Shown here: positions 41,847-51,190 of the stretch, piece after piece
Position numbering within the stretch: the stretch's first letter is position 1
Layout of the letters: every line of letters begins with the position of its first letter
Assembly (NCBI RefSeq): GCF_017313265.1
Contig: NZ_JAFLQZ010000019.1
Location: forward strand, 1-64,000
From: Hymenobacter telluris
GTDB lineage: Bacteria > Bacteroidota > Bacteroidia > Cytophagales > Hymenobacteraceae
Length of the DNA: 64,000 nucleotides
Reading direction: 5' to 3'
Notes under the pieces: generated by a model
Database searches by the model: none
The model's input: only the letters and a program-made list of their open reading frames with translations
Told to the model about the DNA's origin: nothing
Translations under genes and position numbers: made by a program

Positions 41847-42041
41847 CGCTAAGTAGAGGCTAAGTGGCTGTTTCTAAAACCGTTTCCTTACTTATTAAAC
41901 GCAAATACAGGCGCTTTTGTTGCTAAAAAGACAACAAAAATCAGCTATTACGGCCATTATTTTGCTTTGCTAAACCATTTCTCCCCCACTGCCCCTGGCA
42001 CTTGGTTCGCCTACCCACTCACCCAAAAAGGGGGTAACAAA

Positions 42042-42070
42042 AGTGCCCGACAGGTTTGCTGTCGGGCACT
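42042..42070 (-). terminator. Terminator after the small gene at 42092
   Basis: A perfect 12-bp stem AGTGCCCGACAG/CTGTCGGGCACT with loop GTTTG. On the minus strand it is followed by TTTGTT. It closes the leftward transcript. Confidence 0.75.
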
Positions 42071-42091
42071 CTTACCGCATCGAATTGTAGC

Positions 42092-42307
42092 TTACTCGGA
42101 CTGGCTGAGTTCCTGCTTCAGACATTTCTGCAGGCTCGCCCGGGAGGCTTCGCCGATTTGAATCAGGGGGGCTCCGTCGTTGAGGTAGAACAAGACCGGA
42201 TTGGCCTTGGTGACGGCCTCGCTCCAGGATTCGTCCGAGAGGTCCACGGGCAGCTGCAGCAGCGGCTGGTACTCGTCTCGTATGAGTTGTAAAATCAGCC
42301 CTTGCAT
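42092..42307 (-). CDS. Small acidic hypothetical protein
   Basis: A 71-residue protein beginning MQGLILQLIRDEYQPLLQLP, with a helical N-terminus and a beta-like middle (AVTKANPVLFYLNDGAPLIQ). No family recognised. The start is at the ATG after which composition is protein-like. Its terminator lies just downstream. Confidence 0.55.
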   Translation of the reverse strand: MQGLILQLIRDEYQPLLQLPVDLSDESWSEAVTKANPVLFYLNDGAPLIQIGEASRASLQKCLKQELSQSE

Positions 42308-42721
42308 CGCGGGGCAAAAACTAGAAAAAGGCCGGTGACCGGTAGATATCATAACAGGGGTATGGCGTGGAAGAGAATGCAACAAGGGTTCCAGGCCTGG
42401 CGCATAGCAAGGCTCGGAAATAGACAGCCCGGCCCGTCGGCAAATAGCAAGCCGATGGCAGCCGCAGCGGTTGCGGCGGGGTGTTTACCAGAAAGTTGGA
42501 TTAGCTTCGATGCGGACCCACGAACAGAGCCGGGCGCTCGGAAATCGGCAGCGGCCGTTGGGCAGCAGGTGCCAGGGTTCGGCCTGCTCGCGGCAGGACG
42601 GACGGCGCGTAAATAGATGTAAACCCTGTTTTCGCTAGCATGGTGAGCAGCTTGCTATGCCCGCAAAACTAAAGAATCAGACCATATTTCCCGGGAATTT
42701 CCTCGGCAAGCCGACTACCTG
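42308..42721. other. Intergenic region without supported gene
   Basis: About 410 bp between the leftward TOPRIM gene and the small acidic gene. Short frames exist on the plus strand but look like composition artefacts. I see no clear hairpins or repeats. Confidence 0.5.
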
Positions 42722-44986
42722 CTACCGCTCGGGCCCGGCCGTGCGCTCGGCTAGGGCATTGGCGCCTATGCCACTAGGCGCCAGACGGTGCCGCTCGGCG
42801 CGGTCGCCGGAATGTTCGTGCAACTGCGCGCCGGGCTGGCGGGCCACGTCGTCGAGTGCAGCATTCACCCGCGCCAGGTTCGGCTGGTCGAGGCGGTAGC
42901 TGACTTCTATCTCGCTGTGACGCTGGTGCGTGGCCGGGTCGGTAGAGCTACGCAACGAGCCGGTGTTCAGGCCGGACTCGCGCAGCTGCTCGGCTACGGC
43001 TTCGGCCTGGCCGGTGCTGCCCGGCCGGGGTTCGGGCTCGTCGATGCGAATAATGGCATTCTTCGTCACTCCCTGGGGCGGGGCGGCAGCGGCCAGCTCG
43101 CGGCGCTCGGCCTGCTCGCCGGCATCTTCGCGCAGGGTTACCAGGGGAGACTTATCCAGCGCGTCGAGCGTCTGGCTGAGTTGGCGCAGCCCGCCGGGCG
43201 TGGCGTTGGGATGGTAGCGTACGTCCAGCTCGCTGCGCAGCTGTCCACTGGTCGGGTCCGTTTCGGCTCGGAGCGCCACGTCGGCGCCGGCTTTGCGAAG
43301 CAGCTCGCGCATCTGCTGGGCCTGGCTGGGCGTTGCCTCGTCAGCGGGGCTCGGTTCGGTTACGGTCAGCTGCACGGCGCACTGCAGGGCCGGGTCCCCA
43401 GTGGCGACGGCCACCGACAGCGTCGCGGCCTGACGCTGCTGTTCCACCTCCCGGCGCTGGGCATCCGGGCTTTGTGTGGCGGCGCGCTGCTCGGCCTGCT
43501 GCCGCTCGGCTTGCTCCTGGCGGGCGCGCTCCTGGCGATGCTGCTCCTTGGCCTGCTCGTCGGCGCGGGCCTGCTGAGCCACTTGCTCCCGGGTGAGGCC
43601 CTGGCTCAACAGCTCCAGGTCCCGGTTGAAATCCTTGCTGATGGCGTACTCCGTGCGAATGAAGTTCTCGGGTTGCCGACCGGGCTCGGCGGGTTGTCGC
43701 TCCAGCTGCTCGCGCTGCATCTCCCGCTGGGCGTGCAGGCTACGCGCCAACGCTTCCAGCGCCTGGCTGTCGGCATTGGGCGCGACCAGGCGCACCACGG
43801 TTTCCTGCCGGCTGGCCCGCTGCACTTCCACGCTCAGGGCCTCGTCGGCGAAAGGACGCAGCTGCTGCACCTGCGTCGTGAGCTGGGTCAGGTGCTCGGT
43901 GCCCTCGGCGCGGGTAGCGTGGTGAAACTCCACGCGCAGGGCCGTATGGTACTTGCCGGCAGCCGTGGCGTGCCATTCCACCGGGCGGGGTGCCTCGTCG
44001 TAGGCCACTTGGCCGTCGGCCACTTCGCGGGCGCGGCGCGGGGCTTGGAGCTCGTTGAGGTAATTGATGTTGAAGCGCCGGCCGGCCGCGTCGTTGTCGT
44101 TGGCCAGCACTACTTCTTTAGGCTCTTGCTTGTCGATAAGCTTTTGAATCAACTCCACCTGCCGCTCGGTGACGGTGCCGCTGGTAGCCACGTACAGCGT
44201 ATTAGGCTGCCCCTCGGCGCCACGGTGGTGCAGCTGATGGTAGCTCATGGCGTCCACCGGGCTTTCCGACACGACCAGGCGCTGCACGGGCGTATCCTTG
44301 CCCTCGGTGGGATGTGACACCCACACGCCCGTTTTGGGCAGCTGCAGCAGGTGCTTGTAATCGTCGTTGCGCTGCTCCACGGTGGCAATGCCGTGCTCGT
44401 TGTAGAGCGGAAAAGCCGTGTTGCGAAAATTTCCCTGCTGGCTGGTGAATACCCGTCCCTGAAAAGCCGGGCTGTCAATGGTATCATCCGACAGGTGCCG
44501 GTGGTGTAAATAGCTGCGGTCGGTCAGGGCGGCATGGGTACCCATGACCGCTGCCACCAAGCGGGCCCGCCGCTCCGCTTCGGTTTCCACTTCCGCCGGC
44601 TCACTGGGCTTGGGTGCGTAGGCAGCAGGGGCGGGCAGTGGGGGAGAAGTGGCCGCCTGCCAGCCTTGCTCAGGTTCACCCAGGTACTGGCGTAGGGTCT
44701 GCCGCACCTGGCCCAGGGTCTGGTTCTCGCGGGTTTTCACGAAGTCGATGATAGAGCCGGAGTCCCGGTCATCACCAGGGTTTAGGTACACCTGGTGGTC
44801 ACCCTTGCGGGAGACGATGAGCATTTCCCCGTCCTTTTCGAGCTGGTGCCACTGCCCGCGGGGGCCGGCCTTTTTTACGTCGTAGCCGTGGCGCTGGGTG
44901 GCGTAGTCAACCAGGTCGATGGATTGCTTGAAGCGGTCGAGCTCCTGGGGGTCGTTTTCGCGGGGGGAAGAAGTTGAAGCGGGCAT
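42722..44986 (-). CDS. TOPRIM-domain protein, primase-like
   Basis: A 754-residue protein. Residues ~15-115 form a DUF3991-like N-terminal domain (SIDLVDYATQRHGYDVKK). A TOPRIM core follows with the Glu in LVVSESPVDAMSY and the DxD in EVVLANDNDAAGRRFN. The second half contains duplicated ~95-residue units (about 536-631 and 643-735) that share TDP, L/I.V.Y and AERxxL features. It resembles mobile-element primases used to convert transferred single strands. No CHC2 zinc Cys are visible. Cytosolic. Confidence 0.78.
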   Translation of the reverse strand: MPASTSSPRENDPQELDRFKQSIDLVDYATQRHGYDVKKAGPRGQWHQLEKDGEMLIVSRKGDHQVYLNPGDDRDSGSIIDFVKTRENQTLGQVRQTLRQYLGEPEQGWQAATSPPLPAPAAYAPKPSEPAEVETEAERRARLVAAVMGTHAALTDRSYLHHRHLSDDTIDSPAFQGRVFTSQQGNFRNTAFPLYNEHGIATVEQRNDDYKHLLQLPKTGVWVSHPTEGKDTPVQRLVVSESPVDAMSYHQLHHRGAEGQPNTLYVATSGTVTERQVELIQKLIDKQEPKEVVLANDNDAAGRRFNINYLNELQAPRRAREVADGQVAYDEAPRPVEWHATAAGKYHTALRVEFHHATRAEGTEHLTQLTTQVQQLRPFADEALSVEVQRASRQETVVRLVAPNADSQALEALARSLHAQREMQREQLERQPAEPGRQPENFIRTEYAISKDFNRDLELLSQGLTREQVAQQARADEQAKEQHRQERARQEQAERQQAEQRAATQSPDAQRREVEQQRQAATLSVAVATGDPALQCAVQLTVTEPSPADEATPSQAQQMRELLRKAGADVALRAETDPTSGQLRSELDVRYHPNATPGGLRQLSQTLDALDKSPLVTLREDAGEQAERRELAAAAPPQGVTKNAIIRIDEPEPRPGSTGQAEAVAEQLRESGLNTGSLRSSTDPATHQRHSEIEVSYRLDQPNLARVNAALDDVARQPGAQLHEHSGDRAERHRLAPSGIGANALAERTAGPER

Positions 44987-45070
44987 AAGCAGGAGTGGAA
45001 AGGGTATGCCGTAGCCGCACCCGCAGGAGTGGGCGTGGGGCGTAAATCAGGAAGTAGGAGGGAGGGAGCG

Positions 45071-45466
45071 CTAGCTGACCAGCTGCTCGTGGGCCGCCAG
45101 CTGCTCGCGCAGGGTGGCCAGCAGGGAGGCGTCGGCAAACAGGTAGTGCTCGCAGAGCTGGCCGTCCACGTATAGGCGCACCAGCTCGGTGTCGAAGCCG
45201 AACACGCGCAGGTGCTTTTGCACGAGGCGGTATTCCTCGCGCTGCAGGCTGCCCGTTTTCAGGCCCACGCTGGTCGTGTAGGGAAAGCCAAAGGCGGTAC
45301 AGGTGGCCCGCAGGCCCCCGTGGGGCAGGCTGCGCAGCCGCAGCTGTACGTAGCGGCGGGCCTCGTCGTAGGTGATGGCCAGCGCGGGGTCAGGCAGCTG
45401 GGGGCGCAGGGCGGCCGGGGAGGTAATGGGTTTCGCCGGGCGGCGGGGAGCGACGGAAACAGGCAT
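45071..45466 (-). CDS. Hypothetical protein, paralogue A of a tandem pair
   Basis: A 131-residue protein. PDPALAITYDEARRYVQLRL begins a block homologous to the protein at 45512-45928. It shares RR/RY.RHRL, a LLHG/LPHG motif, HL/VFGFDTELVRLYV and a LF/A..SL..L end. No named family. A cytosolic, mixed alpha/beta protein in the conjugation region. Confidence 0.62.
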   Translation of the reverse strand: MPVSVAPRRPAKPITSPAALRPQLPDPALAITYDEARRYVQLRLRSLPHGGLRATCTAFGFPYTTSVGLKTGSLQREEYRLVQKHLRVFGFDTELVRLYVDGQLCEHYLFADASLLATLREQLAAHEQLVS

Positions 45467-45511
45467 AGGGAAAAGTACAACGTGGAGCGGGCAGGCTCCA
45501 GGGCCTTTCCG

Positions 45512-45928
45512 CTAGGTAGTAGGGGAGGTGGGCGACGCCGGAGCGTCAAAAGGCGGGTTGTCGAACAGGTTCAGCTCGGCTTTAAAGCGGGCCAGATTTT
45601 CCAGCGAGGTGAACATGAAAAAGTGCCGGCGCGACTGGTGCACGATGATGCGCAGCAGCTCGGTGGGAAACTGGAAGTGAGCCATCAGGCGCTGAAGCAG
45701 CACGGCCTGGGTTTCTTCCTCCAGCTTCTTGATTTCAATCAGCCGGGCGTAGTTGAACTTGTGCTCCTGGGCCCAGGGCTTGAGCTGCCCGTGCAGTAGG
45801 GTGTTGAGGCGGTGGCGGATATAGCGCAGAACTGTGGCATAGGAAACGATAAGGGCGGGGTCTGGAAAGCCCGCATTAACCGGCTCAAGGGGGGTGGAAG
45901 CCGGGGGGGTGGGAATGGAGGTGGTCAT
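45512..45928 (-). CDS. Hypothetical protein, paralogue B of a tandem pair
   Basis: A 138-residue protein: PDPALIVSYATVLRYIRHRL then LHGQLKPWAQEHKFNYARLI and QFPTELLRIIVHQS. It is clearly homologous to paralogue A downstream. Low identity suggests an old duplication. The divergent tra operon starts 220 bp away. Confidence 0.62.
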   Translation of the reverse strand: MTTSIPTPPASTPLEPVNAGFPDPALIVSYATVLRYIRHRLNTLLHGQLKPWAQEHKFNYARLIEIKKLEEETQAVLLQRLMAHFQFPTELLRIIVHQSRRHFFMFTSLENLARFKAELNLFDNPPFDAPASPTSPTT

Positions 45929-46079
45929 GCAGCAGCAATTAGAGGGCGCGCAAGGTAACAAACCAGCCGGCCGTGTGCACTACTCAATTGCTGTCGGTAC
46001 ATAGCTAGTCCGGTCTTGACGTCAAACGACCCCAAAGCTTCGGCATAGCTGCTTCAAAACTTCTCTTAAAGCAGAACTT

Positions 46080-46098
46080 ATACGGAAGTGCTCCGTAT
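46080..46098. promoter_or_regulatory. Small palindrome in the divergent tra promoter region
   Basis: ATACGGA and TCCGTAT flank AGTGC, between the leftward paralogue B gene and the rightward transfer operon. It may be an operator of the tra genes. Evidence is only the dyad and position. Confidence 0.45.
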
Positions 46099-46147
46099 AG
46101 TTGCCGCAAATGCTCACAAAAAACTTCGACCCGCTTGCTTGAACTCG

Positions 46148-46615
46148 ATGCTCTGGTTGCTGCTCTTTCTGCTGCTGTCGGCCCTGGGCGTGCTCTGGTG
46201 GCGCTTTGCAATGCCCACGGGCGCCGGTGCAGCGGTAGCACCGCCGGTGCTCAACGGCAACCACCCTTCGCTGCGCACCCGGCACTATCGCCTGGCTGAT
46301 TTCTACCCAGCGCCTGTAGTGGTGCCACCGGCCCCTGAACCTACTCCCGACCCGGAGCAGCCCGCCCTCAGCCCGGAAGAGGCACCAGTAGCTGAAACTG
46401 CGCCGACCGAATCGGAGGACCCCTCCACCCAAGCGTCCGAAGCCGGGCAACTGCCAGAAGGCGCCCGGCACAACTACCTCACGGCGCCGGCCCCGACGGC
46501 CACCGACGAGCACAACCGTGGGGTAGAGCTCACCGCGGCCGAGCGCCGCGCCAAAATGCGCGCCCTGATGGGCACCGCCCTTGAAAACCGCCGCGCAGCG
46601 CCGGCCTCCGCTTAA
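46148..46615 (+). CDS. Membrane-anchored Pro/Glu-rich protein, tra operon
   Basis: A 155-residue protein with one N-terminal helix (MLWLLLFLLLSALGVLWW), then a long Pro/Glu/Ala-rich periplasmic part and a short conserved-looking end (ELTAAERRAKMRALMG). No family recognised. It is the first gene of the rightward transfer cluster. Start chosen at the Met directly before the helix. Confidence 0.6.
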   Translation: MLWLLLFLLLSALGVLWWRFAMPTGAGAAVAPPVLNGNHPSLRTRHYRLADFYPAPVVVPPAPEPTPDPEQPALSPEEAPVAETAPTESEDPSTQASEAGQLPEGARHNYLTAPAPTATDEHNRGVELTAAERRAKMRALMGTALENRRAAPASA

Positions 46616-46669
46616 AGAGTACGCTTTCTCTTATCTGCTTTCCCATTCCATTCACCCATTTCCTTTTCC

Positions 46670-47089
46670 ATGCAAACTCCCTTGCTCACGCGCCTGCACC
46701 ATGGCGCTGCCCAAGCGGCGGCCGGCGGGCTGCGCCTGCTCGCGGCGGGCCACACCTACCAACCTTCCCGCGCCGAACGCTTCGCCATGGCCCTGCTGCT
46801 GGCCACTTCCCCAGCCCTGGTTTTCGGCCAGTCCGGTGCCGGCGGCCGCGCCGTGGGCGCCCTGCGCAGCGTGCAGACCATTGTCATCAGCATCGTGCAG
46901 GTGCTTTTCATCATCGTGCTGGCCATCGGCTTGGTGCGGGTGGTGCAGAAGTTTATCAGCGGCGCGCCGGATGCGCTGGGCTCCCTGGGCTGGCTCATGG
47001 GCGGCGTCATCCTCTGGTTCGGCTTCAACTACTTCAAAGAAGACCTGGCCAGCGCCATGGGCGGGGGCGAAGGCGGAGTGACGCCTTAA
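46670..47089 (+). CDS. TraE-like (DUF4134) pilin/VirB2-like protein
   Basis: A 139-residue protein with two hydrophobic segments, TIVISIVQVLFIIVLAIGLV and LGSLGWLMGGVILWFGFNYF, preceded by a long signal-like N-terminus. This is the TrbC/VirB2 layout of Bacteroidota TraE proteins. It is presumed to be the pilus or channel subunit. The C-terminus is Gly/Glu-rich. Confidence 0.78.
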   Translation: MQTPLLTRLHHGAAQAAAGGLRLLAAGHTYQPSRAERFAMALLLATSPALVFGQSGAGGRAVGALRSVQTIVISIVQVLFIIVLAIGLVRVVQKFISGAPDALGSLGWLMGGVILWFGFNYFKEDLASAMGGGEGGVTP

Positions 47090-47101
47090 GCGAACTGCCC
47101 T

Positions 47102-47449
47102 ATGCGTTCCTATAAAAGCATCGAGCGCCCCGCCCAAGTGCTGGGCATGAACCTGCCGGACTTAGGGCTGGTGGTGGGCCTATTTCTGGCTGCCGTGCTG
47201 GCCATCGGCGTCGCGGGCTTGGTCGTCACTGTCCCGCGCTTTCTCTACCTGCTGATTCTGGTGGTGCTGGTTGTGCTGCTCTATGCCCTGCGCTACATGG
47301 CCAAGCACCGCCCGCCGGGCTTTCTACTCAGCTGGCTTTCCTTCCACCGGCGGCAGCCGCGCCGCATTGCCCTGGGCCGCGCCCGGTCGGGGCCTTCGGC
47401 TGGCGACGCCACCGCACTTCCCTCTTCGCATGAACATTCCCACCGCTAA
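47102..47449 (+). CDS. TraF-like (DUF4133) VirB3-type protein
   Basis: A 115-residue protein with RSYKSIERPAQVLGMNLPDL then two membrane segments, LGLVVGLFLAAVLAIGVAGL and FLYLLILVVLVVLLYALRYM. The VirB3-type anchor partners the VirB4 ATPase encoded next. Its 3' end overlaps that gene by 20 bp. Confidence 0.8.
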   Translation: MRSYKSIERPAQVLGMNLPDLGLVVGLFLAAVLAIGVAGLVVTVPRFLYLLILVVLVVLLYALRYMAKHRPPGFLLSWLSFHRRQPRRIALGRARSGPSAGDATALPSSHEHSHR

Positions 47450-50081
47450 GGCAACTGACCGCACCGCCGATTTTGCGGACCTGCACCCGGCCTACGCCTA
47501 CCAGGACGACAAAGTCATCTTTCGGGATGGTCGCGTGGGCGTCGGCTTCGTGCTCGAATGCCCCGAAATGGAGAGCTGGCAGGCCGAAGAGTTTGCCAAC
47601 CTCCAGTCGGCGCTGCTCGGGGCCCTGCGCACCCTGCCCGTGGGCACGGTGGTGCAGAAAACTGACATCTATTACGACCGGCCCTTTCAAGGAATCGGCG
47701 ATGCCCGCCCCGGCTACTTCGAGGGCAAGATGAACGCGCACTTTTCCGACCGGCTGGTGCTCTTCCACCGGGCCTACCTGTTCGTCTCGTTTGCGCCTGC
47801 CGACGAAGCCAAGCCCGTGCGGCCCAACGCGCTAAGCGCCCTCGTGAACCGCGCCGGCGAGAAGCTGGCCAAGAACCCGTTTGCCGGCGTGGTGCAGACC
47901 CTGGACACGGCCGAGCGCATCGCCACCGAGCTGCTGCAGAGCCTGCGCGGCCTCGGGGGGCTGGACTACCGCCGCCTCAACCAGGCGCAGCTGCCACAGG
48001 TCTTCACCCAGTACTTCAACCTGGAATTTGACCAGCAGCCCGCCGGGCTCACCCGCGAAATCAGCAACGTGCCGGGGGCCTTCACCGTGGGCGAGAACCG
48101 CGTGAGCATCGTCTCGCTGGTAGGGCAGGGGAGTGAGGCCCATCCCGCCGTGCGCAATGGCTACGGGGTGACCTCGCCCATGCTCTACCCGCTCACGGCG
48201 TTTCTCTCCTGCCCGCACGTGCTCACCCAGGCCATGCTAATTCAGGACTCCCGCACCGAACTCAAAAGCCTCGACAACGACAAGAAAATCAACAACTCGC
48301 TTTCCTTCCTGGCCACGCAGGACAACCACCTGCGGGCTGCCGAGATTGACGAGTTCACCGCCGAAGTGCGCTCCGGCAGCAAGCAGGTCGTGGGCCTGCA
48401 CCTGTCGGTGCTGCTCTGGGACGTGGACGACCAGGCCCGGCGCGAGCACGTGGAAAAGACCACGGCGGCCTTCCGGTCCATCTTCGGGGCCGAAGCCGTG
48501 GTGGAAAGCTTCCTGACCCTGCCGCTGTTCTTCGGCCTGGCACCCGGCAACGCCTACCAGGTGCCCGACCGCTGGCTGACCACCTCGGCCGACAGGGCCG
48601 CCTGCTACTACCACTGGACCACCACCTACCGGCCCGAGCCCACGGGAGAGTATCTGTGTGACCGGTTCCGCAACCTGGTCAAGGTAAACCTATTCAACAC
48701 CGACCTCGACAACCAGAACGCGCTGGTCATCGGCCCCTCCGGCTCGGGCAAGAGCTACACCTTCGGCAACTTCATTGTGCAGCGCTACGAGCGCGGCGCC
48801 CGCCAGATTATCATCGACATCGGGGGCACCTACCGCAACGTGTTCCAGAGCCTGATGGGGCCGGACTTCGAGAACACCTACTTCGAGTACGACCCGCAGA
48901 ACCCGATTGAGTTCAACCCCTTCCTGCTGCCGCGCGAGGGCGAAAACGGCCCCTGGCACTACTCCGACGAGAAGCTCAACTTCCACCTGGCCCTGCTGGC
49001 TGCACTCTGGAAAGGGGGCAAGGACCGCGCCCTGAGCAAGAGTGAGCGCACCATTCTTTCCCGCTTTCTGACCGGCTACTACCACGACCTGAACCAGCAC
49101 GAGCGGCTGGGTCAGTCCGACGAGGAGTTTCCCGGAATGGAAAGCTTTTATAAGTACGTGCAGCGCTTCGACCAGTGGATGCGGGCCGAAACGCCGGCAG
49201 CAGAGGAGGGTGATGCCCCCGACGAAAGCACGGCCGTGCTGGCCCTGCAGCGGGCCCAGTATCAGACCGACATGAAGTACATCGACATGCACGAGTTCTT
49301 CCTCGTGCTGGGTGAGTTCGTGACGGGCGGGCGCTACGCCAAGGTGCTCAACTCCACCCGTGAGGCCCAGCTGAGCCAGTACCCGCTTATCTGCTTTGAC
49401 CTGGCCCGGGTGAAAACCGACCCCACGCTCTACCCCGTGGTGGCCATGCTCATCACGGAGCTGAGCCTGGACCTGTTCCGGCAGTTTCCGGATGCCGTGA
49501 AGTACATCGCCCTCGACGAAGCCTGGGCGCTGCTCTCGGGCGTGCTGGAGGAGTTTATCGTGTCGATGTACCGGACCATCCGCAAAACCAATGGCTCCAT
49601 CACCATCATCACCCAGGGCATTCAGGAAATCATCGACTCGCCCATCGGCTACACGCTGATTGACAACTCCAGCACCAAAATCATCCTGCGCCATTCCAAC
49701 GAAGCCTCGCTCGTCCGCCTGCAGGCGCCGCTGGGCCTCACGGGCCACGAGATGGATTTGATTCGCTCGGTGCGCTCCACTGACTCGTTCCGGGAGTTCT
49801 TCATCAAGCAAGGTGCCCAGGCCAAGGTGTACGCGCTGGAGGCCTCGCCCCAGCTTGACGCGGTGTTGACCTCGCGGCCGGCCGAGCGCAACTATCTCAA
49901 CCAGCTCGTGCGCCACTACCAGCGCCAGCGGCCGGTGGAAGTGCGCGACGCGCTAGGCAACCTGGTGCGCGACGCCGAAGGCCGGCCCACCTACACCACC
50001 GTCACCGAACAGCGGCTGGACTTCGCCGTCGACCAGTTCGTGGAAGAAAAGCAGAAGCGCAAGGGGGCGCTGCCGGCATGA
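47430..50081 (+). CDS. traG: TraG-type VirB4-like conjugation ATPase
   Basis: An 883-residue cytosolic/inner-membrane ATPase. The N-terminal domain is followed by Walker A VIGPSGSGKSYTFGNFI near residue 430 and the Walker B block KYIALDEAWALLSGVLEEF. Motif QGIQEIIDSPIGYTLIDNSS is as in TraG/VirB4 of Bacteroides transposons. It energises assembly of the mating channel. Start set at MNIPTAK, not at the open frame's first Met. Confidence 0.93.
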   Translation: MNIPTAKATDRTADFADLHPAYAYQDDKVIFRDGRVGVGFVLECPEMESWQAEEFANLQSALLGALRTLPVGTVVQKTDIYYDRPFQGIGDARPGYFEGKMNAHFSDRLVLFHRAYLFVSFAPADEAKPVRPNALSALVNRAGEKLAKNPFAGVVQTLDTAERIATELLQSLRGLGGLDYRRLNQAQLPQVFTQYFNLEFDQQPAGLTREISNVPGAFTVGENRVSIVSLVGQGSEAHPAVRNGYGVTSPMLYPLTAFLSCPHVLTQAMLIQDSRTELKSLDNDKKINNSLSFLATQDNHLRAAEIDEFTAEVRSGSKQVVGLHLSVLLWDVDDQARREHVEKTTAAFRSIFGAEAVVESFLTLPLFFGLAPGNAYQVPDRWLTTSADRAACYYHWTTTYRPEPTGEYLCDRFRNLVKVNLFNTDLDNQNALVIGPSGSGKSYTFGNFIVQRYERGARQIIIDIGGTYRNVFQSLMGPDFENTYFEYDPQNPIEFNPFLLPREGENGPWHYSDEKLNFHLALLAALWKGGKDRALSKSERTILSRFLTGYYHDLNQHERLGQSDEEFPGMESFYKYVQRFDQWMRAETPAAEEGDAPDESTAVLALQRAQYQTDMKYIDMHEFFLVLGEFVTGGRYAKVLNSTREAQLSQYPLICFDLARVKTDPTLYPVVAMLITELSLDLFRQFPDAVKYIALDEAWALLSGVLEEFIVSMYRTIRKTNGSITIITQGIQEIIDSPIGYTLIDNSSTKIILRHSNEASLVRLQAPLGLTGHEMDLIRSVRSTDSFREFFIKQGAQAKVYALEASPQLDAVLTSRPAERNYLNQLVRHYQRQRPVEVRDALGNLVRDAEGRPTYTTVTEQRLDFAVDQFVEEKQKRKGALPA

Positions 50082-51178
50082 GTGCGCCCCTGCTGCTGCT
50101 CGTCGGCATGGACCTCGACACCGACTTTATCACGGCGGCGGACGGGGCCCTGCGCAAGGTGCTGCAAGCCTGCCAGCTTTACCTGATTCCTCCGTTTCTC
50201 TCGGTGGCGCTGCTCTACACCGTGGGCCGGGGCTACCTGCAGGGCGGGCAGCTGCGCATGGACTTTTCGCCCCTGCTCAAGGCGCTGTTCGTGTACTTCA
50301 TCCTGTTCTTCTACCGGGACTTCATGGACTTGATTGGCGGGGCCATCGGCGGGTTTTCCAGCCTGGTGGCGCCGGCCAAGCCCGGTTTCATTGCCGAGGC
50401 CCTGCAAAGCCTGACCAATCCGGCGGGGGCCGCCTCCATCGAGCCCGACAAGGCCACCAACACGGCCGGCTTTGTCAACGACCAGATTGGCGCTATCACC
50501 TCCTTCTGGGACAAGCTCACCAACTTCTCCCTGCTCAACCTGCTCACCGAGCTGTTCACGACCAGCACCGTGGTGCTCATTCGGCAGGTGCTGGTGATGG
50601 TGCGCCAGTACATCGTGGCCTTCCTGTACGTGAGCGGGCCCATTGCCATCTGCCTTTCCGCGCTGCCGCCCTTCGCGCAGCTGGGCAAGCAGTGGCTGCA
50701 GAATTTCATGGCTGTGCAGTTCTGGTCCCTGACCTACTCACTGCTCGACACCATTTACGCCAACTACGCCGGCACCCGGCCCGCAACGGGTAACGTGCTG
50801 CTGCCCACTGGCATGACCCCGGGCGATTACGCCAACGATGTAACCTACCTCATCAACTCCATCGGCTTCGTCATCCTCTACTGCATGGTGCCCTGGCTGA
50901 CGAGCTTCCTCATCGGCTCCTCGGCGGTGCAGGGCTTCGTGGGCATGTTCGGCGGGGCCGTGGCTGGTGCTGCCGGGGCCGTGAGCAGCGTTGTGTTTCC
51001 CGGGGCCTACGGCGGTGGGGCCAGTGGCGCCCTAGGTCGCAAGCTAGGCTTCGGCCCTGACAAGGGCGGCAGCAGCTCCGGTGGCGGGGCCAGCAGCACG
51101 CCCTCAGGTTCAGCCTCGGCCGACCTGCCCACCATGTCTTCCGCCGACTCGGGCGCCCCCACGCGCCGCCGGCGCTAA
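50078..51178 (+). CDS. traJ: TraJ-like VirB6-type channel protein
   Basis: A 366-residue polytopic membrane protein with about six helices, including LYLIPPFLSVALLYTVG, LLKALFVYFILFFYRDFMDL, VLVMVRQYIVAFLYVSGPIA and FVILYCMVPWLTSFLIGSSA. Its ATG overlaps the TraG stop (ATGA). It corresponds to TraJ of Bacteroidota conjugative transposons, a part of the inner-membrane channel. The Ser/Gly-rich C-terminus is low complexity. Confidence 0.85.
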   Translation: MSAPLLLLVGMDLDTDFITAADGALRKVLQACQLYLIPPFLSVALLYTVGRGYLQGGQLRMDFSPLLKALFVYFILFFYRDFMDLIGGAIGGFSSLVAPAKPGFIAEALQSLTNPAGAASIEPDKATNTAGFVNDQIGAITSFWDKLTNFSLLNLLTELFTTSTVVLIRQVLVMVRQYIVAFLYVSGPIAICLSALPPFAQLGKQWLQNFMAVQFWSLTYSLLDTIYANYAGTRPATGNVLLPTGMTPGDYANDVTYLINSIGFVILYCMVPWLTSFLIGSSAVQGFVGMFGGAVAGAAGAVSSVVFPGAYGGGASGALGRKLGFGPDKGGSSSGGGASSTPSGSASADLPTMSSADSGAPTRRRR

Positions 51179-51190
51179 CCAATCACTGCT

